A stretch of DNA of 48,187 nt from an uncultured Alphaproteobacteria bacterium (lineage in GTDB: Bacteria > Pseudomonadota > Alphaproteobacteria > Micropepsales > Micropepsaceae): positions 1-48,187 of the forward strand of contig CAIOYY010000106.1 in the NCBI GenBank assembly GCA_903862715.1. The letters are read 5' to 3'. Under the pieces are notes generated by a model, which had not been told where the DNA came from, ran no database searches, and saw only the letters and a program-made list of their open reading frames with translations. Each line of letters opens with the position of its first letter. The stretch's first letter is position 1. Both the position numbers and the translations under genes were made by a program. This document shows positions 33,242 to 43,815 of the stretch, piece by piece.

Positions 33242-34548
33242 CGCTTTACCTCCCAAGTGGTGCCCTCGGGCCCGTCCTTCAGAACGACGCCCTTCGAAAG
33301 AAGTTCGTCGCGGATGCGATCGGACTCCTTAAAGTCCTTCACTTTCCGCGCGGCATTGCGGGCGGCGATGGCGGCGAGCACCGCATGCGTATCCACCGCG
33401 TTCTTCGTCGCTATTTTTTCCTGAACGGTGGAAAAACCGAGCATACCCAATCCTCCCGCCAGTTCCATCTCGTTCGCCTTATGAAGTTCCGCGAAAGCTT
33501 GTGGTGTGTTGAGATCGTCGCACAAAGCGGCAAGGAAATCGTCACTCAAACGATGCGTGGCGATGGGCTCGGCTACGCCATACCAACGTTCCAGTATGTT
33601 CCAGCTTTCTTTGAGCGACCGAATGGTCCAGTCGAGCGGCTGGCGGTAATGGGTGCGGAGCATGTTGAAGCGGAGCACTTCACCCGGCCAGTCCTTCAAA
33701 AGATCCGCGATCGTGAAGAAATTTCCCAGACTCTTGGACATTTTCTGTCCCTCGACCTGCAAGAATCCATTATGCATCCAGACCTTCACGAAGGGGTGCC
33801 CGTGATGGGCGCCTTCGGATTGCGCGATTTCGTTCTCGTGATGCGGGAACTGCAGATCGATGCCGCCGCCATGGATGTCGAAGGTTTCGCCCAATAGCGC
33901 GCCGCTCATCGCCGAGCATTCGATATGCCAGCCGGGGCGGCCACGGCCCCACGGGCTGTCCCAGCCCGGAAGATCGGGCGTCGAGGGTTTCCATAACACG
34001 AAATCCATCGGATTCTTCTTGTAGGGCGCCACTTCCACACGCGCGCCCGCCATCATCTCATCGATCGAACGGCGCGAAAGCTTGCCGTAATCGGGTTTCG
34101 AAGAAACGTCGTAGAGCGCATGACCTTCCGCCGCATAGGCGTGGCCGGAGGCAATGAGCGTTTCGATCATCGTGATCATCTTGGTGATGTATTCGGTCGC
34201 GCGCGGTTCATGGTTGGGCGGGAGACTGCCCAGCGCGGCGACATCGCTTTGAAATTGGCGCGTCGTCTGGTCTGTCAGATCGCGGATGCTGCGGCCTTCC
34301 TCGGCCGCGCGCGCGTTTATCTTATCATCCACATCGGTGATGTTACGGACATAGGTGACATGCGCCTCGCCATAGATCTGACGCAGCAGTCGGTAGAGCA
34401 CGTCGAAAACGATGACGGGCCGCGCATTGCCGATATGGGCATAGTCGTAGACCGTCGGCCCGCAGACATACATGCGGACGTTTTTGGGGTCCAAGGGCGC
34501 GAAGTCCTCTTTGGACTTGGTCAGTGTGTTGTAAAGGCGAAGCACCAT
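33238..34548 (-). CDS. cysS: Cysteinyl-tRNA synthetase
   Basis: A class I aminoacyl-tRNA synthetase. Landmarks are [17 protein letters not shown] (zinc Cys and HIGH motif), [32 protein letters not shown] with the remaining zinc ligands, and KMSKS ([11 protein letters not shown]). The preferred start is the ATG at 34548 (MVLRLYN); a GTG nine bases upstream (34557) is in frame. About 436 residues, slightly shorter than E. coli. Its stop overlaps the cimA start. A 164-bp gap separates it from gltX. Confidence 0.95.
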   Translation of the reverse strand: MVLRLYNTLTKSKEDFAPLDPKNVRMYVCGPTVYDYAHIGNARPVIVFDVLYRLLRQIYGEAHVTYVRNITDVDDKINARAAEEGRSIRDLTDQTTRQFQSDVAALGSLPPNHEPRATEYITKMITMIETLIASGHAYAAEGHALYDVSSKPDYGKLSRRSIDEMMAGARVEVAPYKKNPMDFVLWKPSTPDLPGWDSPWGRGRPGWHIECSAMSGALLGETFDIHGGGIDLQFPHHENEIAQSEGAHHGHPFVKVWMHNGFLQVEGQKMSKSLGNFFTIADLLKDWPGEVLRFNMLRTHYRQPLDWTIRSLKESWNILERWYGVAEPIATHRLSDDFLAALCDDLNTPQAFAELHKANEMELAGGLGMLGFSTVQEKIATKNAVDTHAVLAAIAARNAARKVKDFKESDRIRDELLSKGVVLKDGPEGTTWEVKR

Positions 34549-34721
34549 AATCGTCACTCAATAGCAGCAAATGGAAGTCGGGGACTCCCCTCCCCCCGCA
34601 AAAAGCAGCGGGCTGCGGCGAGGGCCGGGGAAGGAAATACTAGCGATGAGAGCAAAAGGAGAGTGTTTTCGCGCGCGTCAGCGGCGAATCGAAATCCGGC
34701 AAATCTGTAGGACCTGAAAGG

Positions 34722-36074
34722 TCACGCCGTTTCTCCCATGAGGCGCGCGCGGGCACGCGCCGGTCCGATCAAGGGTAGCAGCTTTGCCAGCTCGGGTCCA
34801 TGCTCGCGGCCCGTGAGAGCGAGGCGCAAGGGGTGAAACAGGGCCTTTCCCTTCCGGCCCGTGGCCGCCGTGATGGCCTTGGTCCAGATGCCCCAGCTTT
34901 CGCCATCCAGCGTATCGGGCAGAAGATCGGCGGCTTTTTCCAGCATTTCCGGGTCTTCCCGCGTGGGCACAACCGGGCCTTCAACGAGGACACGGAAGGA
35001 CGCGGCATCCGAAAGCCGGCCGAGATTGGGTCGGACCGCCAGCCAGAAGGCGGGACCGAGATCGCAGCCTAGAACTGCGAGGCGGTCACGGACCTCCTCA
35101 TAGGGCACGGCATGAAGGTGCTTGGCGTTGAGGGCGGCGAGTTCCGCCTCGTCGAAGCGGGCGGGCGCGCGGCCGATCTTGCTGAAATCGAACTCACCCG
35201 CGAGATCGTTCAAGGATGCCCTCGGTTCAATAGGATCGGAGGTGCCGATCTTGGCGAGGTAGGCGCTAAGCGCCATGGGCTCGATCCCGTTCTCGCGCAT
35301 GGTACGAAGCGACAGCGAGCCGAGGCGCTTTGACAAAGCTTCGCCCGAGGCACCCACCAGCAGCGGATGGTGGGCCATGCGCGGCGGAGTTACGCCCAGC
35401 GCTTCGAAAATTTCAATCTGCGCGGCACTGTTCGTTACATGGTCTTCGCCACGGATGATGTGCGTGACCCCAAGATCGGCATCATCGACGACTGAGGGGA
35501 GTGTATACAGAAAGGTACCATCCTCGCGCACCACCACGGGATCCGACACAGTGCCGGTATCGATTTCGACGGGACCGCGAATGAGATCGTCCCAGACGAC
35601 TTTTTTCTGCGACAGCAGAAAACGCCAATGCGGCTTGCGCCCCTCCGCCTCGAATTTCGCGCGCTCGTCATCGGTGAGGCTGAGTGCAGCCCGATCATAG
35701 ACGGGAGGAAGATGTCGCGCCTGCTGGCGCTTCCTCTTGCGGTCGAGTTCTTCCGCGGTTTCAAAACAGGGATAAAGACGCCCCGATGCCTTCAGGCGTT
35801 CCACAGCCGCGCGGTGAACATCGCCCCGTTCCGACTGACGTTCGAACCGGTCGTGCCTCAGGCCTAGCCAAGCGAGATCTTCGAGGATCGCCGCTTCGAA
35901 TTCGGGTTTGGAGCGCTCGGCATCCGTGTCGTCGATGCGCAGGAGAAATTCCGCGTCGTTGGCGTGCGCAAACAGATAATTCGCCACCGCGGTGCGGGCG
36001 TTGCCGGCATGAATAAGTCCGGTGGGGGACGGCGCGAAACGGACAAGCATGGTCATCGGGGTTGCCTTGCTCAT
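34722..36074 (-). CDS. gltX: Glutamyl-tRNA synthetase
   Basis: A 450-residue class I synthetase. The HIGH region is [12 protein letters not shown] (residues 16-27), followed by [10 protein letters not shown], an [12 protein letters not shown] segment and the KMSKS variant ALSKRLGS. The length and sequence match the shorter GltX type often found as a second copy in alphaproteobacteria, where one enzyme may charge tRNA-Gln with glutamate for later amidation. The ATG at 36074 overlaps the nadE stop (ATGA); in-frame ATGs at codons 7 and 9 are alternatives, and AAGG precedes codon 7. Confidence 0.93.
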   Translation of the reverse strand: MSKATPMTMLVRFAPSPTGLIHAGNARTAVANYLFAHANDAEFLLRIDDTDAERSKPEFEAAILEDLAWLGLRHDRFERQSERGDVHRAAVERLKASGRLYPCFETAEELDRKRKRQQARHLPPVYDRAALSLTDDERAKFEAEGRKPHWRFLLSQKKVVWDDLIRGPVEIDTGTVSDPVVVREDGTFLYTLPSVVDDADLGVTHIIRGEDHVTNSAAQIEIFEALGVTPPRMAHHPLLVGASGEALSKRLGSLSLRTMRENGIEPMALSAYLAKIGTSDPIEPRASLNDLAGEFDFSKIGRAPARFDEAELAALNAKHLHAVPYEEVRDRLAVLGCDLGPAFWLAVRPNLGRLSDAASFRVLVEGPVVPTREDPEMLEKAADLLPDTLDGESWGIWTKAITAATGRKGKALFHPLRLALTGREHGPELAKLLPLIGPARARARLMGETA

Positions 36075-37744
36075 CGCGCGTTGCGGAAAGCGTTGGTGAT
36101 CGGGTAGCGGCGGTCACGACCGAAATTTCGTGTGGTGAGCTTCACCCCCGGCGGCGCCTGACGGCGTTTGTATTCGGCAACATAGACCATGTGTTCGATG
36201 CGCTTAACGGTTGCCGCATCATAGCCTTTGGCCACGATGTCCTCGACCGCCATTTCGCCTTCGATCAGACATTCGAGAATACCGTCGAGAATATCGTAGG
36301 GGGGCAGCGAATCCTGATCGCTCTGGTTTTCGCGTAATTCCGCCGTAGGCGCGCGGGTAATGACATTGTCGGGCATAACAGGGCCAGCAGGCCCCAGCGC
36401 GCCGACGGGCTTGTTCGCGTTGCGCCATTTCGACAGCGCATAAACCTGCATTTTGTAGAGGTCCTTAAGGACGCTATAGCCGCCATTCATGTCGCCATAA
36501 AGGGTCGCGTAGCCGACGCTCATCTCGGATTTGTTGCCGGTGGTGACGACCATCGCGCCGAATTTGTTCGAAAGCGCCATCAGAATGACGCCACGTATGC
36601 GCGCCTGGATGTTTTCTTCCGTCGCATCAGCAGCGCGCCCCTCAAAGACCGGCGTCAGAATGTCCCCAAAGGTGCGAACGGGTTCTACGATGGAAACGAT
36701 GTCATAGGCGATGCCGAGAAGGCGCGCGATGTCGGCGGCATCATCAAGGCTTTCCTGGGAGGTGAAACGCGAGGGCATCATCACGGCGCGCACGCGGTCG
36801 GCCCCGAGTGCATCGACGGCGACTGCGGCGGTAATCGCGGAATCAACGCCGCCTGAAAGGCCAAGAAGGACGCCCGGAAACCGGTTCTTGTTCACATAAT
36901 CTTTGAGGCCGAGCATCATCGCGCGATAGAGAAGATCCAGCTCGCTTTCTTCCGGGGCCATTTCGCCCTTATCGCACACCCATCCGGTTTCGCAGCGCGT
37001 CCATCGGGAAAGCGCAATGCCTTCGACAAAGGCGGGCATCTGCAGAGCGGGAGTGCAATCCGCATTCAGGACGAAGGACGCGCCGTCGAACACAAGCTCG
37101 TCCTGCCCGCCGACCTGATTGACATAGACGAGCGGCAGGCCGGTTTCGACGACGCGGGCCACCGCCTGGGCAAGGCGTATGTCGTGTTTGGCGCGATCGA
37201 AGGGCGAACCATTGGGAACGAGAAGTATTTCCGCGCCAGTTTCGGCAAGGCATTCGGCGACATCGGAAAACCAGATGTCCTCGCAGATGGGAACGCCGAT
37301 GCGTACGCCCCGGATGTTGAACGGCCCCGGCAGCGGGCCTTCCGCGAAGACGCGCTTTTCGTCGAAGACGCCGTAATTCGGCAATGCATGCTTGAAGGTG
37401 AGGCCCGCAATCGCTCCGGCGTCGCAATAGGCGACCGCATTGTAAAGCTTGTCGCCCTCGCGCCAGGGCAATCCGATCAGGATCGCCGGGCCGCCATCTT
37501 TTGTGTCGTTTGCCAGCGCCTCAAGCGCCGCTTTGGTGTCGGTCTGGAAAGCGGGTTTCAGCACGAGGTCTTCCGGCGGATAGCCCGCGAGGAACAACTC
37601 GCCGAACACGACCACATCAGCGCCCAGCGCATGCGCCTTCGCGCGCGCCTCGCGGGCGCGTTTCAGATTGCCGTCGATATCACCCACGACCGGATTGAGC
37701 TGGGCGAGCGCGATGGCGAGGCGATGAGGGGCAGAGGCCGTCAT
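36071..37744 (-). CDS. nadE: Glutamine-dependent NAD+ synthetase
   Basis: A 557-residue two-domain enzyme amidating nicotinic acid adenine dinucleotide to NAD+. The N-terminal nitrilase-like glutaminase has the catalytic triad Glu49 ([11 protein letters not shown]), Lys118 ([14 protein letters not shown]) and Cys154 (PICEDIWF). The C-terminal synthetase has the P-loop LSGGVDSA at about 296-303, [12 protein letters not shown] and the late [10 protein letters not shown] and [10 protein letters not shown]. The stop overlaps the gltX start, giving coupled expression. Confidence 0.95.
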   Translation of the reverse strand: MTASAPHRLAIALAQLNPVVGDIDGNLKRAREARAKAHALGADVVVFGELFLAGYPPEDLVLKPAFQTDTKAALEALANDTKDGGPAILIGLPWREGDKLYNAVAYCDAGAIAGLTFKHALPNYGVFDEKRVFAEGPLPGPFNIRGVRIGVPICEDIWFSDVAECLAETGAEILLVPNGSPFDRAKHDIRLAQAVARVVETGLPLVYVNQVGGQDELVFDGASFVLNADCTPALQMPAFVEGIALSRWTRCETGWVCDKGEMAPEESELDLLYRAMMLGLKDYVNKNRFPGVLLGLSGGVDSAITAAVAVDALGADRVRAVMMPSRFTSQESLDDAADIARLLGIAYDIVSIVEPVRTFGDILTPVFEGRAADATEENIQARIRGVILMALSNKFGAMVVTTGNKSEMSVGYATLYGDMNGGYSVLKDLYKMQVYALSKWRNANKPVGALGPAGPVMPDNVITRAPTAELRENQSDQDSLPPYDILDGILECLIEGEMAVEDIVAKGYDAATVKRIEHMVYVAEYKRRQAPPGVKLTTRNFGRDRRYPITNAFRNAR

Positions 37745-37808
37745 AATCGTTCTTTAGAGCGCATTCCCGTTAAGGGGAAGGCGCTCCCACGCGATGGCAG
37801 CAAACGGT

Positions 37809-38780
37809 TCAGGCCGAAAGGGCGACTCCCATCGGAGCGCGGACCTTGCGCGCCGCCGGTACGCCAAGGGCCGCCGTCTCCTCAATGAGGAGCGCGGTTT
37901 CGAGAGCGCGGCGGGCTTCCTCCGGACGCACCAGAGTCCGCGAGCCGCCTTCAACGGCTGACACGAAGGAGCCGATGGCGGCGCCCAGCGGATCGGAAAG
38001 GTCGAGCGGTTTGAGGACACGGTCCGTGGTGTTCTTCACTTCGCGGGTGAGAAAATCGAATTCAATCACGCCGTCGGAATAGACAAGACGCATGGAACGT
38101 TCGCGCGCTTCCGCGATGCGGCTGGCGAACAACCGCACATCGCAGCCATTCCTGAAGCGCAGATTGGCCGTCATCTCGTCGGCGAATTCCCCACGCAGCG
38201 CGCGTCCAGAAGCGCGCACATCGGAAAGCTCGCCCGGCACCAGACGATGGATCAAATCGAGATCGTGGATCATCAGATCGAGAACGGCGCTGACATCGGT
38301 GCAACGCCCGGTCCACGGCCCTGCCCGCACGCACTCCACCTTCAGCGGCGCATCGGAAAAATCGAGCAGGCCGCTTTCGGCGAAGACAAAACGTTCCTGA
38401 TGGCCGACGGTTAAAACCCGGCCCTTGGCGGCGGCGAGCGCAATCAATTCCTCGGCTTCACGCAAATTCGTCGCGATCGGCTTTTCGACAAGCACATGCG
38501 CCCCGGCTTCGAGAAAGCCGCGCACGATTTCGGCATGGGTGCTGGCGGGCGAACAGATGCTGACGAGATCGACTTTGCCCTTGAGCGCGCGCCAATCGGC
38601 ATAGGCCGTCACACCGAACTTCAGCTCGGCGGCGCTGCGCGAAACTTCATTCGGGTCCGCGATGGCGACGAGTTCGACACCGGGCAGCGCTTCGTATTTT
38701 GCCATATGCAGGCGGCCGAACACGCCCGCGCCGACAACGGCGGCGCGAAGTTTGCCCTTGGGAACAAGATGGAGATTCAA
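37809..38780 (-). CDS. Gfo/Idh/MocA-family oxidoreductase
   Basis: A 323-residue NAD(P)-dependent dehydrogenase. The N-terminal Rossmann loop is VVGAGVFGRLHMAKY (about residues 15-29). The nicotinamide-site motif LVEKPIATN and TVGHQERF follow, and then the catalytic region with DLMIHDLDLIHRL. The C-terminal domain is the usual open sheet. The start appears to be TTG at 38780 behind AGGAAG. Sugar-nucleotide or inositol substrates are typical; the HD(L)D(L)I pattern and length resemble UDP-sugar dehydrogenases, but I cannot assign one. It is followed by a 64-bp gap to nadE on the same strand. Confidence 0.82.
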   Translation of the reverse strand: MNLHLVPKGKLRAAVVGAGVFGRLHMAKYEALPGVELVAIADPNEVSRSAAELKFGVTAYADWRALKGKVDLVSICSPASTHAEIVRGFLEAGAHVLVEKPIATNLREAEELIALAAAKGRVLTVGHQERFVFAESGLLDFSDAPLKVECVRAGPWTGRCTDVSAVLDLMIHDLDLIHRLVPGELSDVRASGRALRGEFADEMTANLRFRNGCDVRLFASRIAEARERSMRLVYSDGVIEFDFLTREVKNTTDRVLKPLDLSDPLGAAIGSFVSAVEGGSRTLVRPEEARRALETALLIEETAALGVPAARKVRAPMGVALSA

Positions 38781-38888
38781 GGTCTTCCTGACTTTCGCTG
38801 CGACGCAGTAAACTCAGGGTAGACAATGCGCGGAACCGCGCTCGGTACCACTCATAAAATGTTTCGGGTTGTTACACTTAGGGGTGGC

Positions 38889-38909
38889 TAACCCGTTAAT
38901 CGAATTAAC
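38889..38909. promoter_or_regulatory. Overlapping palindromes upstream of the Gfo/Idh/MocA gene
   Basis: TAAC-CC-GTTA (38889-38898) overlaps GTTAAT-CGA-ATTAAC (38895-38909). Both are perfect, AT-rich and sit in the 194-bp gap between the aroG end and the oxidoreductase start. They look like a transcription-factor operator. Confidence 0.4.
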
Positions 38910-38974
38910 TATTTGCTGCCGGAGCCTCTGTTTCCAAAGGGAAAAGCGGCCCCGGCGTCAGCAAAAAATTCCGA

Positions 38975-40360
38975 TCAGGCCATCGCCGCGCGGCGTTCCG
39001 AGGTCCGGCCACGGCGTTCGTCACGTATGCCCTCCGCGATCAGGAACGCCAGTTCCAGCGCCTGGCTGGCGTTCAGGCGCGGGTCGCAATGGGTGTGGTA
39101 GCGGCTGGACAGGTCCTCATCCGTGATCGCCTGAGCGCCGCCGAGACATTCGGTGACGTTCTGACCGGTCATCTCGATATGGACACCGCCCGCATGGGTG
39201 CCTTCCGCACGATGGACTTCGAAGAAGGTCTGACATTCCTTCAGGACGCGCTCGAAGGGCCGGGTTTTAAAACCGGTCGTCGATTTGATCGTGTTGCCAT
39301 GCATCGGGTCACAGGACCAGACAACTTTCTTGCCCTCGCGCGTGACGGTGCGCAGCAGCCTCGGGAATTTCTCGGCTGCCTTGTCGGAACCGAAGCGCAC
39401 GATCAGCGTCAGACGCCCCGGCTTGTTCTCCGGGTTCAAGGCATCGATCAGACGCAGCAGATCGTCTTCGGCAAGGCTCGGGCCGCATTTCAGACCGATC
39501 GGATTCTTGATGCCGCGCGCGAATTCGATATGGGCGCCGTCAAGCTGACGCGTGCGATCGCCGATCCAGAGCATATGGGCAGACGTGTCGTACCATTCGC
39601 CGCTGGTGGAATCGATGCGGGTCAGCGCCTGCTCATAGACGAGATGCAGCGCCTCGTGGCTCGTGTAGAAGTCGGTCGTGCGCAATTGCGGCACGACATC
39701 GGGTGTGACGCCGCAAGCTTCCATGAAGGCGAGCGATTCACTGATGCGTTCCGACAGCGCACGATAACGCTCGCCCGAGGGCGATCCGGCGATGAAGCCC
39801 AGATTCCAGCGCTGCACATTGTGAAGATCAGCATAGCCGCCGCTGGCGAAGGCGCGGAGCAGATTCAGCGTCGCCGCCGATTGCATATAGGCCTGCATCA
39901 GGCGCTGCGGGTCGGGCTGGCGGCCCACCGCGTCGAACTCGATCGAATTGATATTGTCGCCGCGATAGGACGGCAGCGTAACGCCCTCGATGGTTTCGGT
40001 ATCTTCGCTGCGCGGTTTCGCGAATTGCCCGGCGATACGGCCAACCTTTACCACCGGCATGGTGCCGGCGAAGGTGAGCACAACCGCCATCTGCAACAAG
40101 ACGCGGAACGTGTCGCGGATCTTGTCGGGATGGAATTCGGCGAAGCTCTCGGCGCAGTCGCCGCCCTGAAGCAGAAACGCCTTGCCTTCAGCGACAGCGC
40201 CGAGGCTTGCCGTCAAATTGCGCGCTTCGCCCGCGAACACGAGCGGCGGGTAGCTTTTCAGACGCGCTTCAACCGCGCCGAGCGCTGCCGCATCGGTATA
40301 TTCGGGGACCTGACGGATCGGCTTGTTCCGCCAGCTATTCGGATTCCAGACTTCGGCCAA
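38975..40360 (-). CDS. aroG: Class II 3-deoxy-7-phosphoheptulonate synthase
   Basis: A 461-residue class II (plant/mycobacterial type) DAHP synthase, first step of the shikimate pathway, condensing PEP and erythrose-4-phosphate. Class II hallmarks: W-x-P-x-S-W-R near the N-terminus, [75 protein letters not shown] and the late [15 protein letters not shown]. The start is TTG at 40360, decided by a full AAGGAGG 5 nt upstream. Confidence 0.93.
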   Translation of the reverse strand: MAEVWNPNSWRNKPIRQVPEYTDAAALGAVEARLKSYPPLVFAGEARNLTASLGAVAEGKAFLLQGGDCAESFAEFHPDKIRDTFRVLLQMAVVLTFAGTMPVVKVGRIAGQFAKPRSEDTETIEGVTLPSYRGDNINSIEFDAVGRQPDPQRLMQAYMQSAATLNLLRAFASGGYADLHNVQRWNLGFIAGSPSGERYRALSERISESLAFMEACGVTPDVVPQLRTTDFYTSHEALHLVYEQALTRIDSTSGEWYDTSAHMLWIGDRTRQLDGAHIEFARGIKNPIGLKCGPSLAEDDLLRLIDALNPENKPGRLTLIVRFGSDKAAEKFPRLLRTVTREGKKVVWSCDPMHGNTIKSTTGFKTRPFERVLKECQTFFEVHRAEGTHAGGVHIEMTGQNVTECLGGAQAITDEDLSSRYHTHCDPRLNASQALELAFLIAEGIRDERRGRTSERRAAMA

Positions 40361-40365
40361 AGGGG

Positions 40366-40372
40366 CCTCCTT
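40366..40372 (-). promoter_or_regulatory. Full Shine-Dalgarno selecting a TTG start
   Basis: AAGGAGG on the minus strand lies 5 nt before the TTG at 40360. It fixes the start of the DAHP synthase at a non-ATG codon. Confidence 0.85.
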
Positions 40373-40479
40373 ACTTCAGGGCCGTGGATATAGGCGATGA
40401 AGGGCGGTTTCGCCAGTCGTTTTGCAGGCCGGATGGGGGCCCATGCCGCTAACACCTTCAAAGGCTTAATAGATCAGTC

Positions 40480-41853
40480 TTACGGCGCGCGGGTGGCGAA
40501 TTTCTGGCGGAGCGTCACGAGCTCCTCGGCGAGGGTGGGGTGGACCGCGACCGTCGCGTCGAACTGAGCTTTTGTGGCCCCCATTTTGAGCGCGATAGCC
40601 ACCAGCTGGACCATTTCGCCCGCCTCCGGCCCAAAAAAGTGACAGCCCAGGACCCGGTCGGTTTCGGCATCGACCACGAGCTTCATCAGCGTGCGTTCGT
40701 CGCGCCCCGTCATCAGATGCTTTAAGGGCTTGAAGGTCGTTTTATAGATATCGACCGTGTGGCCCTTCTTCAGGGCGTTTTCTTCCGAAAGGCCGACCGT
40801 ACCGATTTCGGGACGCGTGAAGACGGCGGTTGCGACCAGTTCGTGATCCGGCGCGGTGGGTTTGTCCTCAAACACGGTTTTGACGAAACACATCGCTTCA
40901 TGGATGGCGACGGGGGTGAGTTCGAGACGGCCCGTGACATCGCCAATCGCGTAAATGTTTTCGACCGAGGTGCGGGAATAGGCATCGACGACGATGTGCC
41001 CGTTCTCGCTTTGGCGAATGCCGAGATGTTCGAGACCGAGCCCCGCGACATTCGGACGGCGTCCGATGGCGAGCAGAACCTCATCGGCCATAAGCGTTTC
41101 GCCCGAGCGGGTGATCGCTTTCACCTGACCACCCACGCGTTCACAGGACGCGAACGTGGTGTTCAGGATCAGGCGGATACCCTTTTTCCGCATCGAATCT
41201 TCGAGCGCATCACGCACATCGCCGTCGAAACCACGCAAGACCTTCTCTCCGCGATAGATCAGCGTAACCTCGGACCCCATACCGCGAAAAATATGGGCGA
41301 ATTCCAGCGCGATATAACCGCCTCCCGCAATAACAATGGATTTGGGCAGCGTGGGGAGTTCGAACGCCTCCGTCGATGTGATGCAGCATTCCGAACCCGG
41401 CGCGCCGGTATCGCGCAAGGAATGGCCGCCCGTTGCGATCAGAATGATTTTCGCGGTGACGTCGCGCTTCGCGTTTACGAGGTGGACCGTATGCGCATCT
41501 CTCAGAACCGCGCGGTCGTTAAAAATCTCGCCGCCCTGCCGCACGACCGCTTGACGGTACAAGCCTTCGAGGCGAAGGATTTCGCGGTCCTTATTGGATA
41601 TCAATGTCGCCCAGTCGAAAGAGCGTTCGCCGACCGTCCAGCCAAACCCGACCGCGTCCTCGAATTCTTCCGAGAAATGGCTGGCATAGACGAGGAGTTT
41701 TTTCGGGACGCAGCCGCGAATGACACAGGTGCCGCCGAAGCGGTCCTGTTCGGCAATGGCAACGCGTTTGCCCATTTGCGCCGAGATACGTGCGGCGCGT
41801 ACACCCGCCGACCCCGCACCGATGACAAAAAGATCGTAGTCGTATCCCGTCAT
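40480..41853 (-). CDS. gor: Glutathione-disulfide reductase
   Basis: A 457-residue flavoprotein disulfide reductase. It has the FAD loop IGAGSAGVRAAR (residues 11-22), the redox pair Cys43/Cys48 in GGTCVIRGCVPKK, the NADPH loop AGGGYIALEFA, the FAD motif VENIYAIGDVTG and the C-terminal catalytic HPTLAEE. It uses NADPH to regenerate glutathione in the cytoplasm. The ATG at 41853 overlaps the rpiA stop (ATGA). The longer frame to 42006 lies wholly inside rpiA and was rejected. Pairing with rpiA fits supply of NADPH-linked pentose metabolism. Confidence 0.93.
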   Translation of the reverse strand: MTGYDYDLFVIGAGSAGVRAARISAQMGKRVAIAEQDRFGGTCVIRGCVPKKLLVYASHFSEEFEDAVGFGWTVGERSFDWATLISNKDREILRLEGLYRQAVVRQGGEIFNDRAVLRDAHTVHLVNAKRDVTAKIILIATGGHSLRDTGAPGSECCITSTEAFELPTLPKSIVIAGGGYIALEFAHIFRGMGSEVTLIYRGEKVLRGFDGDVRDALEDSMRKKGIRLILNTTFASCERVGGQVKAITRSGETLMADEVLLAIGRRPNVAGLGLEHLGIRQSENGHIVVDAYSRTSVENIYAIGDVTGRLELTPVAIHEAMCFVKTVFEDKPTAPDHELVATAVFTRPEIGTVGLSEENALKKGHTVDIYKTTFKPLKHLMTGRDERTLMKLVVDAETDRVLGCHFFGPEAGEMVQLVAIALKMGATKAQFDATVAVHPTLAEELVTLRQKFATRAP

Positions 41854-42566
41854 GTATATTTGCGGTTGGTGACGCCGATGCCATGGGCGCCTGCGATCAC
41901 CAGTGTCGTCGCGAGATCGACAAACAAGCCATGCTCCACGACACCGGTAATGGGCGACAGGGCCGCAGCGAGTTTCCGTGCGTCGGTAATGACGCCATAG
42001 GGGCAATCATAGATGTAATTGCCATTGTCGGTGACGAAGATCGCGCCGTCCTTCATCCGCAATCTGGGCGCTAGGCCCGAATAGCCGAGCGCTTCCGAAA
42101 CGCGAATGATACGCCCGCGCGTCGTTCCATGCCCGAGTGGAATAACTTCAATGGGAAGCGGGAAGGCGCCGAGTTTGCGAACGAGCTTTGAGCTGTCCGC
42201 AATGACCAGCATCTGCTTGGAGGAGGCCGCGACGATCTTTTCGCGCAGCAATGCACCGCCGCCCCCCTTGATCAGGCTGAAATCATGATCGACTTCATCC
42301 GCGCCATCGATCACGAGATCAAGTTCGCCCAGCGTATCGAGGTCTTCAATGGGAATGCCCAATTCACGGGCGCGTTCGGCGGTTCGTTTTGAAGTTGGCG
42401 TTCCGACAACCTTCAACCCTGCGGCCACTTTCGGCCCAAGAAGATCAAGGAAGGCTTCGGCGGTCGATCCGGTCCCAAGGCCAAGCTTCATGCCGGATTC
42501 GACGAAGGTGAGCGCTTCGGCGGCGGCGGCACGCTTCAGGCTGGCAGGATCTGCGGCTTGGGTCAT
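41850..42566 (-). CDS. rpiA: Ribose-5-phosphate isomerase A
   Basis: A 238-residue isomerase of ribose-5-phosphate and ribulose-5-phosphate. Motifs are GLGTGSTAEAF (residues 29-39), GTPTSKRT, DLVIDGADEVD with Asp87 and Asp90, LIKGGGGALLREK with Lys100 and Glu109, and the C-terminal VEHGLF. Length is normal. Its stop overlaps the gor start, so the two are cotranscribed. Confidence 0.95.
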   Translation of the reverse strand: MTQAADPASLKRAAAAEALTFVESGMKLGLGTGSTAEAFLDLLGPKVAAGLKVVGTPTSKRTAERARELGIPIEDLDTLGELDLVIDGADEVDHDFSLIKGGGGALLREKIVAASSKQMLVIADSSKLVRKLGAFPLPIEVIPLGHGTTRGRIIRVSEALGYSGLAPRLRMKDGAIFVTDNGNYIYDCPYGVITDARKLAAALSPITGVVEHGLFVDLATTLVIAGAHGIGVTNRKYT

Positions 42567-42611
42567 GGATGTATCTATACGGCAAGAATGCGCGCTGTCT
42601 AATCCAAAGGA

Positions 42612-43361
42612 TCAGGGTTTCACCGCGAGGCGCCCGGTGTAATCGATATAGTGGAAAAACGGCCGGTCATGTTGGGCAAAAAATTCGTCCGTGGCTTTGC
42701 GCGCGCCGCCCCAGTGGCCGTAATCATCGATCATCAATATGCCGCCCGGCTCCAGCCGCGGCCAGAAAATCTCGAGTTCTTTCTTGGTCGATTCGTACCA
42801 ATCCGTATCGAGGCGGAGGACCGATATATGTTTCGGCAGATTGTCTTCGTTCGCGAGCGTTTCCAGTACGTCACCCTTGATCATGCGGACATAATCGCTA
42901 AGGAGACCCGCATCGCGGAAATGCCCTTCGACATCCTCCACCGGGGCGAAGCACCAGCCGCAATGGGCGGCGGCTTTTTCCCGGTCGAAACGCAGCACGG
43001 CGGGTTTTCCGGTCGTCGCTTCCACATCAATGGAGGTGGGCGGCGTCATGCCGGCAAAGGTGTCGTAGAGATAGACTTTCGCGGGCTTGCAAAGACGCGA
43101 GAAGACATCGGCCGCGATCAGCGAGTTACCGCCGCGCCAGACGCCGCATTCGACAAAATCGCCTTCGATACCGTTGCGCGCGACATGGCGGCAGGCGAGG
43201 AGCGTTGCGAAAAGGCGTTCGCGGCTCGCCATTGAAAGCTTCCGTTCGATCACACGACCGACAATCTCCCTGTCGGCGGCATCGAATTCGACCGGGAATT
43301 GCGGATGATTCGCGCTTTTGCGCGCAAGTCCGATCTTGGCCAGCCAACCATTGGAGGTCAT
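42612..43361 (-). CDS. TylF/MycF-family O-methyltransferase
   Basis: A 249-residue S-adenosylmethionine-dependent methyltransferase. Landmarks are FVECGVWRGGNSLIAADVF (SAM site), VYLYDTFAGM, a VLRLDTDWYESTK metal-ligand segment, ILMIDDYGHWGGARKATDEFF and a C-terminal YTGRL. In TylF/MycF the Asp residues in these segments bind Mg and orient a sugar hydroxyl. Many stand-alone homologues in bacteria act on unknown sugars or surface glycans. It lies 45 bp after rpiA on the opposite side and is divergent from the TM2 gene. Confidence 0.85.
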   Translation of the reverse strand: MTSNGWLAKIGLARKSANHPQFPVEFDAADREIVGRVIERKLSMASRERLFATLLACRHVARNGIEGDFVECGVWRGGNSLIAADVFSRLCKPAKVYLYDTFAGMTPPTSIDVEATTGKPAVLRFDREKAAAHCGWCFAPVEDVEGHFRDAGLLSDYVRMIKGDVLETLANEDNLPKHISVLRLDTDWYESTKKELEIFWPRLEPGGILMIDDYGHWGGARKATDEFFAQHDRPFFHYIDYTGRLAVKP

Positions 43362-43490
43362 TCAACACCTAGGGTGCGAGGGGACGTCTCGATTGCCGCT
43401 TGCATGCGTGATAACAAGAAGTTGTACAATAGTGCTGCGCACGTCGCGCCTCCAGAGAATTCTGGTGCTGCACTGCAGGATTTAAGCCCG

Positions 43491-43811
43491 ATGCTGAACA
43501 CTCAAGACAAGATACTGATCGAGCAGCGAATTACGAATGAGAAGCCCAGTGTCGCCGTGGCCTATCTGCTTCTTCTGTTCCTGTGGCCGTTCGGCGCGCA
43601 CCGCTTCTATCTCGGACGCGTGGGTTCGGCGATCGTCATGCTGCTACTGTCGTTGACGGTTTTCGGGCTCGTTCTTTCCGCTTTATGGGCGTTCATCGAT
43701 CTGTTTCTGGTCCCCGGCATCGTCCAGGAGAAAGTGGACGACATAAGACAGAAGCTGACGATGGAAGCGATGGCGAATGGCAGCATCGGTCCTGGTTTCG
43801 CGCCGGGCTGA
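43491..43811 (+). CDS. TM2-domain membrane protein
   Basis: A 106-residue protein with a TM2 domain: helix 1 (VAVAYLLLLFLWPFGAHRFYLGR, containing the G-x-H-R-F-Y-L-G turn) and helix 2 (IVMLLLSLTVFGLVLSALWAFIDLFLV). The start is the ATG at 43491 with CAGGA 10 nt upstream; an in-frame ATG at 43404 would add 29 polar residues. A short amphipathic tail follows. Function unknown. It ends 4 bp from the convergent glmS. Confidence 0.8.
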   Translation: MLNTQDKILIEQRITNEKPSVAVAYLLLLFLWPFGAHRFYLGRVGSAIVMLLLSLTVFGLVLSALWAFIDLFLVPGIVQEKVDDIRQKLTMEAMANGSIGPGFAPG

Positions 43812-43815
43812 AGGC

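Noticed and set aside
34595-34612. CCCGC-AAAAAGCA-GCGGG hairpin between gltX and cysS
   Set aside because: Only a 5-bp stem with no T tract in the direction of transcription; not supported as a terminator.
41854-42006. N-terminal extension of glutathione reductase
   Set aside because: It lies inside rpiA in another frame; the ATG at 41853 overlapping the rpiA stop begins exactly at the FAD-binding fold.
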